This document shows positions 23,478 to 36,560 of a stretch of 64,000 nucleotides of DNA, in pieces; position 1 is the first letter of the stretch, and the number at the start of each line of letters is the position of its first letter. The notes beneath the pieces were generated by a model. The model did no database searches, had not been told where the DNA came from, and saw nothing but the letters and a program-made list of their open reading frames with translations. Source of the DNA: Cristatella mucedo (lineage: Eukaryota > Bryozoa > Phylactolaemata > Cristatellidae); assembly GCA_009760855.2 (NCBI GenBank), contig WPIO01000094.1, positions 618,001-682,000 of the forward strand, written 5' to 3'. The position numbers and the translations under genes are program-made.

Positions 23478-25561
23478 TATAACGTATCTCAATCAGTAAC
23501 TCCTCAAAGTCGTGAAGACAATATGGGTGATACGCTGGAAAGTTTTATATTGCGCACTCGAGGCCTAAGCAGCTTTTGCTAAGCATTCGGTAGCCAACAG
23601 ACTTGGTCTCACCCAACAAAGAGAAAGTAGTAAGCATAGCACAGTCAGGATAGCAGTTGAGGTAGTGAGTAGCATGGAGTTAGCAGCTCCGGACCACTGA
23701 AAAGGATGAGCCACAGTCGGCAAAAGGAAAGAAATTGTCATTGTATAAGAATAGTAAAAGCGAGTTACTCACTCTAGGACGTGCAAAGCTAAAGCTTCTG
23801 TCGTCAACAGTCTGTAAGCTGAGGAGTAGGACAGCTAATTTATTGTCCGCACAGGATCTGAGGGCGCGAACAAGCTGAAAAACGTGCAACAGTTCAGCTA
23901 GGTACGAAGGAGCCACACGATGGCAGGCCTGGTGGGTTAAGCTAAGACCCTTGCTCTGAATCTATTTGTCAACCAGCATCCATCCTAGCTCTTTTAGCAA
24001 AAGAGACACGCTCTCAAACTTCTGGGACTTGAAGACTAGCCTTGCAGAAATATCCATAGTCACCTGCAGTGGCCTATGCACTTTTGATAGCCCAGTCAAT
24101 AAGGAATTGCAATAATCAAGCCGAGACAGAACTAAGGAGCTAGCAAAACGAATTTCAAGCCAGTGTACTCCTAATATTAGATATGGATTAGACGAGACGG
24201 CTAGCTGTAGAAGCAGTCTTCTGAATGAAGCTTTTAAAATTATTTCAATTGTCGAATACGACACCTTAATTTCGAGCACTTGGTGATGGTCGCACGACAG
24301 CATCACCTATTAGAACAGCAAAGCCTATTAATCCAGCCACATGCTAAGGGTGTCATATGAGCAGTATTTTGGTTTCTATCTTAATTTAATTTCAGGAATT
24401 TTTCCGAAATCCAGGATTGAATATCGGTAAGGCAAGCATTCATTTTTTCAGTTGCTGTAGCAGATTCCGACAGTTTGAATGACAAATACGACTGACCGTC
24501 GCCAGCATAAAAGCGATATCCTATTCTATGGTCGATAATCACTTTCCCTTGAGCTTTCGTATAAATGTAGAACAGCAAGGGACTAAGTACAGACCCTTTA
24601 GGGACTCCACAGGTGACCCTTCTCGTGTGCGAGACCTGAAACCCACACGACATGCATTGAACGTGATCAGACAAGTATGATTTAAACCACGCCAGTTCTT
24701 CGTCTAGCAGCAGACCGATCGTTGTTCTCAATCGTTCTAGCAGAGCGTCGTGATCAATGGTGTCGAAGGCAGCCATTGGATCTACATGAGCTTGGCTAGT
24801 GACATTCCCCTCGTCGTAGCCACATAGAATGTCATTGTGAACACGGAGAAGAGCAGTTTCGGTGGATCGCTGATTCTTGAATCATGATTGACGTGTTTCT
24901 GATATTTCATTATTTTCCATACGTTCAACCAGCTGCTTTGCAGCATTTTTTTTTATCTTTGACAAAAAGGGAAGAATGGAAACAGGGCGATAGCTTGCAA
25001 GGACCTCTGTGTCTAATCTAACCTTTTTAAGAATTGTTCAAGCGAATTCCGATTTGAAGGACTTGGGGATGACCTCTTTTCCCAGAAAAGCACTAAAAAT
25101 CTTGATTATGGCAGGGCTAAGTTGGACTGCCAGTGAAATTTACAGAGATGAAGGTATTGGGTCTTCAGGAGACGAGCTCTTTTTGCTAGATCTTATTAAG
25201 GTAGCCCCATCGCATGCAGAAACCTCGGAGAACCTTGTAAGGAAAGTGATAGGTTTGGAAGATTCGGTGAAAGTTTTGGCGATTGCTTTAGTCGGAGGGG
25301 GGCTTCATCGAGGCCTAAATGTGCACAATTGTATCAGTAAAGAAGGCAGAAAACGTTTCGGCTGAGTCCTTAAAATCTCGGGACTCAAATCTCAGCATTA
25401 GCCAGTAAATAGTTTACTGTCTTATAATTTTTTTAGGGTCAGACTAGCTAGAATTCAGCTTTCAGATGAAAATAGAAGCCCTGGTTGTATAAGCTATTGG
25501 GTGAAAACTCGAAGGAAGCCTTTGAAATTGACTAGGTGTGGATCGGACCCCGATTTCTTGA
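23478..25561 (-). mobile_element. LINE family B, about 2.1 kb, RT domain to 3' end
   Basis: Reverse-strand copy. From its 5' side it holds the endonuclease-RT linker, then RT (24381-24776: MAAFDTIDHDALLERLRTTI, GVPKGSVLSPLLFYIYT), then the C-terminal region (23962-24306 and 23680-23916) and 3' UTR with tail near 23478. The catalytic YADD box reads YAGD, so one metal-binding Asp is lost; stops separate the frames. Inactive. Confidence 0.92.
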
Positions 25562-25711
25562 ACCCTAACCGCGTTATTCATGTTTTTCATTATGCTTGAT
25601 GCCGCTCACTATTCGATCGTGTTTCCTTTGCTGCCAATGTAAAGTCCCTAGAAGGAGATTGGGTTCTCTGAGGGCGCCTGTTCAAGCCCATTCTTATTAT
25701 ATTATTATTAA
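25562..25711 (+). mobile_element. LINE family A, 3' end
   Basis: CCCTAACCGCGTTATTCATG block, hairpin (GAGATTGGGTTCTCTGAGGG) and ATT tail, abutting the 5' edge of the family B copy. Confidence 0.85.
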
Positions 25712-25787
25712 TGCATCACAGTCCCATCCGACTATTTTACTCTATGTTCTAGAGCGTAAATTCAGGCTTGCTCGGATACCTATTTAT

Positions 25788-25801
25788 ATACACACACACA
25801 C

Positions 25802-25845
<44 letters not shown>
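25788..25845. repeat. CA/TA microsatellite
   Basis: CA run passing into a TA run. Confidence 0.95.
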
Positions 25846-25848
<3 letters not shown>

Positions 25849-25874
25849 CATATATTAGTATATAGATAGATTGA

Positions 25875-26012
25875 TTGGCAAATCTTGTCCAGTGGCTAAG
25901 GTGCTTGCCCCGACCGTGGTCCGGCTGGGCTCGTGGGTTCGTGCCATGCGATATTCGTGAAGCGCCTGAATAGAGACTAAGTTTTCTTGGGGCTCTATAT
26001 AAATGAATTAAA
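25875..26012 (+). mobile_element. tRNA-derived SINE (SINE-1)
   Basis: A-box-like TTGTCCAGTGGCTAAGGTG, B-box-like TGGGTTCGTGCC, hairpin tail AGCGCCTGAATAGAGACTAA. Confidence 0.85.
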
Positions 26013-26492
26013 TTGCTATATTACCTAAACCTCAAGCGAGGTGGTCCGGGCATTCATGATATTCCGCCAGGCCTTCTGTAGCTCTCGCCATGTATTGGCA
26101 TGCAGAATGAAGCCAAAAGTTGGTGCGAAAAATGGCAGGTCTTTCATGAGTGGCTCAACAACTGGCAACGCCACAGTTACTTCTTCTTAGTGTGCACCTA
26201 TTCACGTCTATCAAGCATAAATTTGCTTCATGGCTTGGCAATCACTTTTAGATCCATTCAGTTTCTCCTTCCCTCTCTCTCTCTCTCTCTCTCCTACTAT
26301 CGTTTGGTGTTACCTGTGCCCCCTATCAGGTTTCGTTTTAAGACAGTACCTTTAGCTCATATTATGTGAGCACCCATTGGAAACTGCCGATGGCTTTCAC
26401 CTGAGGCGCTATTCAACAGTGTTATTTTTTATCATTAACTGTGTGGTCAGCCTTATGCCAAGCTCGAACTCACTAGAAGGATTGCTTGGGAT
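26013..26492. other. No identifiable gene; short CT run
   Basis: Contains a CT run at about 26274-26294 and nothing else recognised. Confidence 0.4.
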
Positions 26493-26616
26493 CATATATA
26501 TTTATATATATATATATATATAGATTTTGTTATTCCTTTATAATGTATACATATATATATATATATTTATCTATTTATATATATTATATATATATATAAT
26601 ATTATATAATATAACA
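26493..26616. repeat. AT-rich TA repeat
   Basis: Interrupted TA dinucleotides, with TATATT and ATAATA variants. Confidence 0.93.
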
Positions 26617-27000
26617 TATAACATCCTACATCTTATCCAGAGCTGTGGCATGCCTTTTGCAGGCCATTAATCACTTATCAGTTTTCGCCCAATCCACTTC
26701 AAGCTGACAGTCTATTCTAGGTTCGCAGCAAACGTTTACTTCTTCACTGAAAATATATATTCAACTATAGGTTAAATAATTAGGTTAGATAATTTTCACT
26801 CAAAGAGATGCAAAGCTTACTTTTTTGCTCGAGAAAGCTTCGATCAACTTGTTGCACATAATAAGGTTTGGTAACTTTGTGTTCGATGGATAAATTTAAA
26901 GTCTGTAAACCTTATTCCGAGCCACGGATATGAGATTTCAAGACCTTCAATGTAGAAAATATTTCCTCTCTTTTCTAACGCTGATAAGCATTGAAAAGAA
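26617..27000. other. No identifiable feature
   Basis: Nothing recognised. Confidence 0.4.
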
Positions 27001-27131
27001 AAACTTTACATTTGCTGCCAAGGAAGCACTATCTAATCCGTAGTGGTAGCTTGCTCAATAAACAACTATAAAGACATGGTTAATTCAGAGTGTTATGCAC
27101 CAGGTCAGCATGCAAGTGTATTTAGGGTCCA
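27001..27131 (-). mobile_element. LINE family A, 3' UTR fragment without tail
   Basis: Reverse-strand blocks CTTTACATTTGCTGCCAAGG and CAGGTCAGCATGCAAGTGT; hairpin and tail absent. Confidence 0.75.
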
Positions 27132-27137
27132 AAACAG

Positions 27138-27545
27138 TAGTAATAATAATAATAATAATAACAAACTTGACAAACCGCCCTCAGATAACTCAATTTTTAG
27201 GCGTTTTAAATTTGCTGCAAAGTAAACACGATCGAATGGATTGAGGTAGCATGATCGATAAACAACATGACTATTATCGTCAAGGATGAAGTGCTCAGAT
27301 TCATTATGCAAGTGTTGTTAGTAGCAGCAAGTACAGAGTGAGCATGTATTAGCACACAAAGGGCAAATCACAAGGACCCTCTAGACGCTGTGATCAATAC
27401 GTGCGTCTTTAGTTTCTTCTTTCTGAGTGTGGTCAAGTTAGGAGATATGGTGACTCAAGTCGGAAGCGAGTTTCAGGCTTAACAAGCCACAAGCTTAAGG
27501 TATGGTCTCTACAAGATTTAGGTTTGTAAGATATGTTGGTACATC
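27138..27545 (-). mobile_element. LINE family A, 3' end
   Basis: AAT tail, hairpin (CCGCCCTCAGATAACTCAA), 3' UTR and the ORF end as far as the GGTCTCTACAAGATTTAGG block. Confidence 0.9.
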
Positions 27546-27609
27546 CCCTCGCTGCTGCAGCCTCAGGGATTACGTGGCTCGTTTGCCATCATCGTTGCAC
27601 ATAAAACTC

Positions 27610-28216
27610 CTAATAATAATGATAATAATGTACTTGATAAAGCGCCCTCGGAGAACTTAATCTCTTTCAATGTGCCTAACAGTTGCTGCAAAGGGAAATG
27701 CAATTAAATGGTGAGTAAAATCATGCTTAAAAAACAAACAAAATGAATAACATGGTTAGGGGTGACATGTACAGGGTCAGCATGCAAATGTGGTTAGTGG
27801 AAGCATGCACAGTGTCAGCACGCATAAGCACGTGAAGGACGAATCACAGGGACCCACTAAATGCTGTCCTAAATAGGTGTGTTTTTAAGTTCCTTTTAAA
27901 TGTGGTCAGGTCATGGGATATTCTGACGCAGGTCGGGAGGGAGTTCCATGCTTTGGGAGCATATGAACTAAATGCACAGTCTCCAAAGGATTTGAGGTTT
28001 GTACGTGGTATTTCTAGACTGTTTGATTCCGAAAAGCGAGTGGTACGATGCTTGGCCTGCTAGGGGAGTATGTCGGAGAGAAAGGCTGGAGCCATAGAAT
28101 GCAGGGACCTAAAAGTGAGCGACAAAACCTTGAAGTCATTCTGTTGCTTGACTGGTATCCAGTGCAGGTCGGCGAGAAGTGGAGTAATGTGGCAACTGTG
28201 AAGCTCATGACAGACA
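27610..28216 (-). mobile_element. LINE family A, C-terminal ORF plus 3' end
   Basis: AAT tail, well-kept hairpin (AAAGCGCCCTCGGAGAACTT), 3' UTR, and ORF end with broken frames (FSPTCTGYQSSNRMTSRF, frameshifted). Stops matching near 28216. Confidence 0.92.
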
Positions 28217-28540
28217 AGCCTCTTCGTTCAAAGGTTATGGGTCTAATAAATGGGGCAAATGGATGCCAGACAGCTAGTAGCTCCAAAGCAGCATTGGTTC
28301 GTCGTTCTTTTTGTCTTGCTAGGGAAAGCGTAACATACATTTGTTGGAGAGACTAACGAGCTTCACTGGATAACCCAGGTGTTAGAGGTATTTGGAGCGT
28401 ACAAAAGCCACTAAGAAATATGGTACGAAAAAATATAACAGTAATACTAATATCAACAAACTAAGCCAAAGCCGCTTAGAAAAATGTATCAGTTTGATTT
28501 AAAACCTTTGCTGAGAGATCGTCGACCGGTTCCCTTTTTT
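28217..28540. other. Unassigned
   Basis: Nothing recognised between the LINE and the GC-rich island. Confidence 0.4.
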
Positions 28541-30782
28541 GCCCAGTGGTGTCAGGGTTGCCACACTGGCAATTCTACTCTGCCCCCTATGCACCACTAC
28601 ATCGGGCCAATGGGCGTGCCACCTCAGTGGGACAGCATCGGCTGACTGGGCTAGATCTTATTGCAACGGGTCAACTGTGGTCGCTTGACCCACTAGTCCT
28701 GTGGTGAGGAACTTTCTGTATCTGCCTGTGCATCGGCCGGTAGGCAGCCTATCACCTCTCTCTCCCTGTCTCTCCTTCGCACCCACCTTCTCTTCTGTCC
28801 ATGCGCTTTGGAGCTGCTTCAACGACTGCTACTGCTTCATCCGTATGCTCGCTTGCTTTGCATTCGCCTGCGAATGACACCATACTGCCCATGACACCAT
28901 ACTGCCATTGTCGTCAGCACGGCAGCTCGCTTGTGGTGGCTTAGTTCTTAGTCGCACCGTCATATTGCACATGAACCCCTACAGCAGTACGCCCCCTTTC
29001 CTTCCGAACGCCACCTCTCCTCAGTTTATCCCCCACACGTTTGAGCTCTTCATTGTGGGCTTGGCTTCGAACTCCGAGGAGCGAGCGAAAGAGGAGTTTC
29101 TCTTTGCATCGGACCAGCAGGTTTGCTCCGAATCAGCCTGTCAGCTGTTGGTGCTACAATACGACCTGGGGGTGGTGAGCTAAGACCAAATCCACTTTGC
29201 GAGCCGATTGGCTCGAAACATCGTCTCCGTCTCAGAGCAAGAGACTTCGGCGCACTAAGACGGAGACGGGTCGAGGGTCCCTGCTGTGCCACTGGGTGCC
29301 CTCTGTAGCATCTATTGAATCGTGACCTCGGCTAATCGATGCCCACATTCTTTGTTCTGATCGGTGTCGTATGTACCACGACTAAAGTAGGTCTTTCGTT
29401 GGCTGCTGATAACTAGTGCAGCGGGCCAGTATTTTTTAAATAGCTGCTACCCTTTACCTAATCGTTGCCAGGCTGCCATTGTAACAGCCGACAACACAGC
29501 CTGTGAGAAAGCTCTCACAACCTTGCACTTTCTAAACGCCGTACTCGGTCGTGCAGATTGTCTAGAGCAAAGCGTCGCCGACAGAGCTCATCAAGGGCTG
29601 AGCAAGAGCAGTGGATTACTTAGGCTAGTACCTAATGATATCGGCCCAGTAGTGGCCCTCTCTCGGGAAACTGAAGCTGCAGCTTACGTCAGTAACGTTT
29701 CGGAGCTTACCTGGAGCCGGCAGCACTGCCTAGCAACAGTCTCGATGGCGGCTGAGGCGGCCAGCGACGGTGGCAGACGTTGCATGTTCACTATACGTCC
29801 GTCGCCGCCGGCATTCTGGCTCCGCACGGGTGCAGCATGCCAACTGCTGCAAGTACTGTGTGCAGATCGCGGTCGGCGCCAAGAAATAGGTATTTGCTGC
29901 GAAGGGTACTCATTTGTTCCTCCTGAATAGAAGGCTATCGACTGCTAAAGGTTTCAGTCCTTTGTGCAGCAAAGTCATCTTGGCCGCTCGGTGGTATCGA
30001 TAGGGGCAACTGGGGTGGCAACGGTGGCGGTGGATGGTTAGCACCTAGCCACGTAAGTGCACCACCCGCAAGAGAGCAAACCGCTGAAACGGTGGGGCAG
30101 AAGCAGAGTCGAGCAAAAGCTGGCTTGAGGCTGAGTTTGGGTATACTAGCAATTAACTGCTAGGATGAGCAGCTGAACGGATTGAAGGCAGACCTCGGTC
30201 GGATCATCCACGGGCTGCAGGTGGTCCGGTTTTTGGGGGTTTGCTCCTAGCACCTGTGCTGTACGAGGTCAGCTCCTTGGTGAGACAAGGCGATTGGGCC
30301 TGGAACACGTACGTAGCCATCGCTCCGATTCGTGACGGCAAATGAAGTAGATTCGTTGGGACAAAGGTACCGCCGCACGCGTTTCCAAGAGCCATCCTTA
30401 AATAGAAAAAAATATGTGTACATAAATCATTTGTATAGTGCCCCAAGAGAACCTAATCTCTATTTAGGCGCTCTACATATGCCACAAGGCTCGAGCCCAC
30501 GATCTCAGCCAGACCTAGGTCGGGTGAGCACATTAACCACAGGACCAAATCAGCTCGGCAAAAGCTAATTTATTTGCAGCATCTGCTCAGTGGAAAAAAG
30601 GAATTCGTTTCTCTTAGGTTGCTTAATACATCGTTTATGATTATCTCGACTAGTGGTAGTAGCTGTGGTGGTAGTGGCAGCCGAAGCCGTAGTTGCCACG
30701 TCCACCACAAACTTTAGCACTGGCAGTGGCTAGCCTTGAGCTCGTGGCGCCGCCCCGGCAACCTGGATGCCGTCCAATTTCA
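28541..30782 (+). mobile_element. GC-rich island, possible decayed Ty3/gypsy-like gag
   Basis: Base composition changes sharply to GC-rich with CpG. A frame near 28974-29183 starts STPPFLPNATSPQF and continues with FELFIVGLASNSEERAKEE, which resembles the N-terminal capsid region of invertebrate Ty3/gypsy Gag ('PPFLP...W..F'). The frame at 29523-29930 includes VALSRETEAAAYVSNVSEL, resembling the later 'A...E.A....L' capsid segment, and a CKYC dyad near 29844 could be a zinc-knuckle remnant. Frames are broken by stops; no LTR, primer-binding site, protease or RT was found. A SINE lies inside it (30421-30560). Alternatives are an unrelated GC-rich pseudogene or exon cluster. Confidence 0.4.
30421..30560 (-). 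mobile_element. tRNA-derived SINE (SINE-1)
   Basis: Reverse strand: tail GTGCCCCAAGAGAACCTAAT, B-box complement GGCTCGAGCCCACG, A-box complement TTAACCACAGGACCAAATC. Inserted in the GC-rich island. Confidence 0.88.
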
Positions 30783-31710
30783 TTTAACTAAATGACGATG
30801 CAACTAAATTACAGCTCATAGGACAGCCAAAGCCTGTGGCTGGATTTTAGAAGAGTTTTTTCCTTTTAATATGCAGTGCTTTCCAGCGGTGGTGAAATGG
30901 TGCTCGAAATTCTGGCATCATCTTCAACAGCTGCCCTAATTTGTACAGCATCGTTAATAGGGCTTCTTCTGCATATAGAAATCACGTCTGATTCCTACCT
31001 AAGATTGCTACCTGTCTTCCATATTGGCTTTAGGAAGTTTTGCTGGGTCCTAAGTTCTATCTCGGCAGAATTATTTTAATTCCCATTCGGCTGGGCTACC
31101 AAAAAAAGGCCACTAAAGTTGGCGATAATTATGGCTGCACAGCTAGTTTGAAAATCCCAGATGTTTAACCACACGTCTCCCGTTCTGAAAGAGATCAAGT
31201 GGCTGCCTGCTGATCAACGTATTTAGTGCAAAGCTCTTACCCTGACTCGCTAGGCCCGTGATGGCTTAAGTCATCCATAACTAAATTAGCTGCTACACCA
31301 GCGTGTGCCTTTTCGTTCCTTCAGGTTCTTATCGACGACAAATTAGCCGTTCCATTCTACACTTTAAGAATGTTGGCGACAAAAGCTTTTGCTCTTCGTT
31401 TCCTAGACTATGAATTCTCTCCAAGTTCTTGTGCCACGAGAACTACTCTCCTGCCTCTGACTTTGGCGCTTTATTTCTAGCGGTCCCGAGCTGCGACTTC
31501 CATGCTACTCACTACCTCAACTACTATTCTGACTCTACCATGCTTCTCATTTTCTCTTTTTGGGAAAATATTAAGTCCACTGGCTACTGAATAGATACCG
31601 AAAGCCGCATAGACTGTGATCGTGCTTCACAAAACAGTCTGGCGTAGCACCTGTAACAGTCCATAGGGCTTTCTGAAGTTGGAGTTCGAGATCTGGAGAT
31701 GTAGTGCATT
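30783..31710 (+). mobile_element. LINE family B, RT C-terminal part to 3' UTR
   Basis: Begins at the 'FLKLNDD-TKL' segment (CATTTAACTAAATGACGATG), continues through the B ORF in broken frames and a 3' UTR with TGCTACTCACTACCTCAACT. More diverged than other B copies; tail degraded. Confidence 0.78.
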
Positions 31711-31848
31711 AGATCTATCTACCTTAACATGCTCAAAAAAAGACAAGCTTAGAGGTTGCTGCATTGGCCTAAACGATCAAGGACTAGGTGAATGCATTAG
31801 ACGATCGAAGTCGTGGGCATGGGCCTAGCAGCATATGTGAAGCGAGTG

Positions 31849-32095
<247 letters not shown>

Positions 32096-32135
32096 CAATT
32101 ACTCGCGAGCTCTAGCTCTATCTTACTTCACAGAG

Positions 32136-32600
32136 GACCATCATGGCTCGGCTTCTCCATACCTAGCTGAACTGCTTTACTAGTTTCAGCCTTCTCGAGC
32201 ACTAAAGTCCTTTACGGACAATAAATTAGCTTTTTATTCCTCCGCTTACAAGCTTTTGGTAAAAGAAACTATTACTCTGCAGTTCCTAGACTGCTGAACA
32301 CGCTTCTACGATTCTTAGGCAACGGCAAGTAATCTTCTGCTGCTTAATGTGGCTCATTCCTTCCAGCCGTCCTGAGCTGCTACTTCCAAGTTACTCCCTA
32401 ATACAAGTGCTATCCTGACGTTGCAAAGCCTTTCATGTTCTCTTTTTTACGCGAGATGAAATCTGCTGGCTTCTGAATGTATGGAGAAAGCCGCTTAGAC
32501 GCAGGGTTGGCTGAACAAAGCTCTCCGGAAAACTACAGGCGTAATCTTTGTGGCATTGAGAAGTTACAGAGAGAGACACATTACATCACTCTCAGTATCA
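32136..32600 (+). mobile_element. LINE family B, 3' end
   Basis: ORF end (ATACCTAGCTGAACTGCTTT, ACAATAAATTAGC), 3' UTR and the tail GAGAGACACATTACATC. Confidence 0.88.
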
Positions 32601-32680
32601 AAGTCGCGTTTGTGCATGCAAGTGAGCTCGGAAAATAACGGGCATTGCGACTACTACTAAGACAAGCCCAATGTTTAATG

Positions 32681-32834
32681 CTGAGCTGGTTAGGTCTAGT
32701 GGTTAAGGTGCTCGCCCCGACCAAGATCTGAGTGAGGTCGTGGGCTCGAGCCCCTAGGCAAATGTGAAGCGCCTGAATAGAGATTAAGTTCTCTTGGGGC
32801 GCTTTAAAAACGACTTTTATTTATTTATTATTTA
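32681..32834 (+). mobile_element. tRNA-derived SINE (SINE-1), well preserved
   Basis: GAGCTGGTTAGGTCTAGTGG (A-box region), GTGGGCTCGAGCCCC (B-box region), hairpin tail AGCGCCTGAATAGAGATTAA, then TTTATTTATTATT. Confidence 0.92.
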
Positions 32835-33680
32835 GTAATGCTCGCTGTGTCGCTGGCTCTTCACTACCCTGCAGATGTTTTCGAGCCCTGATGCAGGCAA
32901 TTTCTGATCACCTTGTGCAGGCCGAGGCTGTAGCATTTAAGACTCTGCTGTGCATCTTTAATGTGGGTTCTAGTTAGTTGACCTCTACCTTAATGGTTTA
33001 GAGTGCTCAGGCGAACCTATGTTTTGCTCTAGATGTGTTGCTTAGGCATAGAAGATGGCAAGCATCGGATTCAGGAAGCGAGTGCCACCAACTATGACCA
33101 TCAATCTCGCCTCGCCATACCAAGCACTACTAGAGTTGTTGATCTGTTGCAAAGTTCTCTTACAAATATAAAGGCTCTTGAGAACAATCTATTTGGCAAC
33201 AGGTACAGCTATGCTATGTTCGAATATATTTAAGAAATACGGTTCCACAGGTAGTGAGTTTCTACAGACGGAACCAATTGCCAAGCAACAGCCCTTGCCA
33301 GCATGCCTGTGAGTTTTACGGCTGTCGACCTGATATACCATATCAATGGTAATCGGTACCTGGGTGCATCAATGTGGGCCACAGGTAATTAATAGCACTG
33401 CCAGGCCAAACGGGCAGACTGCATTCCAGGTGGCCGGTTCGGGCAAAACCTGGATGCTTCACGAGTTGTTGATGTTTGACTCAAACTAAGAATCGGATCT
33501 GATAAAGAGTCACCATTTATTTTACAATTACATCCTGAAGCAGATGCGAATTTCAAACCGAGTATTTATTTAGAAAGCCTGGGAAAGATTGCAGTAGGCT
33601 GGACATGCTTAGTAGCTGTAAATAGCCTACCCTACGTGAGATGGTAGCAAGGCGATTTATACCAGTGGTCAATCATTGGT
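32835..33680. other. No identifiable feature
   Basis: A 66-codon plus frame at 33033-33233 without motif or splice support. Confidence 0.4.
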
Positions 33681-33860
33681 AATATTAATACATTTATAGT
33701 CTGCTCTAACTGAAATTGATCCCTCTCTGGGCCGTTTATATTTGTGTACAAGAACTTGCGAATTAAGAGTTAGTGGTAACATGCACAATGTTAAGGAAAC
33801 CGTACATGGTTAACGTGACATACACGTTAATTATACGTAGATGTGGTTCGTGGATTTTTT
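33681..33860 (-). mobile_element. LINE family A, old 3' end
   Basis: Weak reverse-strand match to hairpin and UTR (TCTGGGCCGTTTATATTTG, GGTAACATGCACAATGTTA). Strongly diverged. Confidence 0.5.
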
Positions 33861-34712
33861 GTACGATACAGTTGCTAAGGAGCAAACTTGGCAATTTTTG
33901 ACTTTTGAATTACCAGCTCTTTATTACTGGCGTTTTTTTCTTGAAACATTTCCTTGGAACTGCATCAAGATGATGTAAGCCGATGGGATTAGTTTTTCCA
34001 GAATTATAACCTGAAGAACTCTCGTATTTTACAATCAATAAGAGAGAATTAATAGCCGTGCTTATGAAGTAACTATTCCTAATTTGTGTTTCAGGATTCA
34101 AACAAGTTTGATTTTATAACTAGGGCATCATAAATACTGCTCAGTGCATCCAATAATTGATGATTAGCAGGAACTAGTAATGTCAATGAATAAGTTAATA
34201 AGATTATTGTTAGTGGGTAAATCTTAAGCAGAGAATGTTTCCAGCGATGAAAACGGCCAGAGAGACACAGATAGAGGTAGATAGCCTATTTATATAGTCA
34301 AACAGTAAGAAATTGTAATAGATAAACTTCAAAAAGCACATCTAACTAGTGGAAGAGCTTGAACGGCTATCCCTATTGGTTGCAATGGGCAGCCGAAATT
34401 ACCATTAAAGTAACTTGAACTTAATGCTTAGGGCTCACCAATCTTACCACCAAACCTGGGCTAAGACTCGGTCACCAACCCTATGGTTTTATTTACTAGG
34501 GAAGTACTGAACTTTTTTTTCTTATTTGCTTCGGGCTTAATTGTGGTTAACATTTTTGTTCGGTTCAAAGAGTAGTGGTCAGATCTAATTTGCAGAATTT
34601 TCAGATCGCGATGAGACAATGAATTATCTACAATGGAATATATTACGTTACTGGAAGAGTTAACTCGTTTCTCTCATTGTGACGTTAAATTTATCCATAC
34701 TTGATCTTCTAA
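33861..34712. other. No identifiable feature
   Basis: Nothing recognised. Confidence 0.4.
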
Positions 34713-34908
<196 letters not shown>

Positions 34909-36440
34909 GCACTCTTAGCTTTGGTTAAGGCGTCCCCAACTGTGGGAACGCGGGCTATGCAACGACACAGTTATCCCTATTGGTACCAGTTCGATATAAG
35001 CCAAGCGCTCCAGGTCGGTGTAGTAGCTTGACTTCTCTACCTCACTAAAGCAATGAGTGCCCTCAGACACATATGGCTGGACACCTCACAGAACATAGGG
35101 GTTGTAGTGCTGAACGTCTGCCAAGCTAGATCTAAGTAATAACCTACTGTACTTCTGCCAAAGTTTTCTAAACTAGAGGTAGTGATCGCGATGATTTCAA
35201 CTGAGGCATGGCACCTTCGGGAATCAGCCTATTGGGAATCGACAAGATTATGAGTAGTAAAACATGCTGAAACTATAGCCACGCTTTGCCTGGTGCTGCT
35301 ACCGATGTAGCATAATGTCAGATGTTTCATTCTTTTTTTTCAGTACAGTGGGTGAATGATAATGCTTAGCAATTGAGGATTCAAGTAGATAATTATTGAT
35401 TAAACTAAACAGTGAATACGATATCAAAATCAGATTAAATTATAGTGTTTTCTGATGGATAAGAAAGGTTTACCTTTAAATTTCTATAAAGATGAAACCA
35501 CACTAATGTACCCTTCAAGTAACTCAGCCGTCCGGGTATTATTGCAACAAGTTGTGATATATTAACTAGCCTGTGACTGATTTTGATCAACTACCACAGT
35601 GATGGACGACATTAGAACAGGTTCTTAAGGGAGTAGCAGTATCATCAGCCACGGAAATTTTAACACATCCATTAAGTGGTTCTGAAATACTAAAAATAAC
35701 TCATTATTACATCCTTCTTAAGAACAAAAGTGATCTACCAAAAACCAAACGCCAAAAGAACAGGAGCTATGTATAAATGATTGGCATTGAGATAAAGCCA
35801 AACTAAATATCTTACAATTCCCGCTTAAACATTTAAATGTTCTACTTTAATTTAGACAGCAGCTACCCAGCAGAAAATTCTTCCGTGAAACTATCATGGC
35901 TGAGAATCGCCAAAAAACTGGATATTTTTTCTAGGATGCTAATAGTAAAGTGAAATGTTTTTGGTTTATAAATTGACACTTGACCCCTATGGTGCAAGCA
36001 ACCTCTATGTTTTAAAAAGCTTAGTGGCCGTTTGGATAAATGGCCAACTTGCCTGCCAAGTATCAAATTTCAACAGAGATCATAATGTTGAAATATATTA
36101 CCTTGGAACTGAACTAGCTGATGCTCTACCTTAAATGACAAAAACTTATAATATTGAGAAAAAAATTTCCACTTCGTAATGTGATTTGGAGGCACCCATT
36201 GTTTTGAAACGATGCATGCAGAGATTCTCAGCTTCACTAGTTTCGCCCGCATCACAAAGCTTGCTTTACATCCTGCCCCTCTCGCTCTGCTACCTGTTGG
36301 TGGACTCACGATATTCCATGAAATGTTTTGAATTAGGTTGCACATAATTGAGTTTTCTATTACACATACTAAATAAATGACGTATATATTGAAAGGCAGG
36401 CAGAATATTTCCACATGGAGTTAGGAGCTATTCAACAATA
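34909..36440. other. No identifiable feature
   Basis: The 114-codon minus frame at 36070-36414 has no recognised motif and no convincing splice sites. Confidence 0.4.
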
Positions 36441-36560
36441 GGATGGACCAGTGGTAGGTGCTCGCCTTGAACAATCAAGGTTAGGCTAAATTTATTCGCA
36501 GATCAAGGTATTAGACTCGAGCCCACTGGCACTTTTAAATCCTATGAAAAGAGATTTAAA
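36441..36560 (+). mobile_element. Degraded SINE-1 copy
   Basis: GGATGGACCAGTGGTAGGTG (A-box region) and GACTCGAGCCCACTGG (B-box region); tail reduced to AAAAGAGATTTAAATT. Confidence 0.6.

Noticed and set aside
36070-36414. 114-codon minus frame as an exon
   Set aside because: No convincing acceptor or donor, no recognised motif, and the hydrophobic start looks like AT-rich chance sequence.
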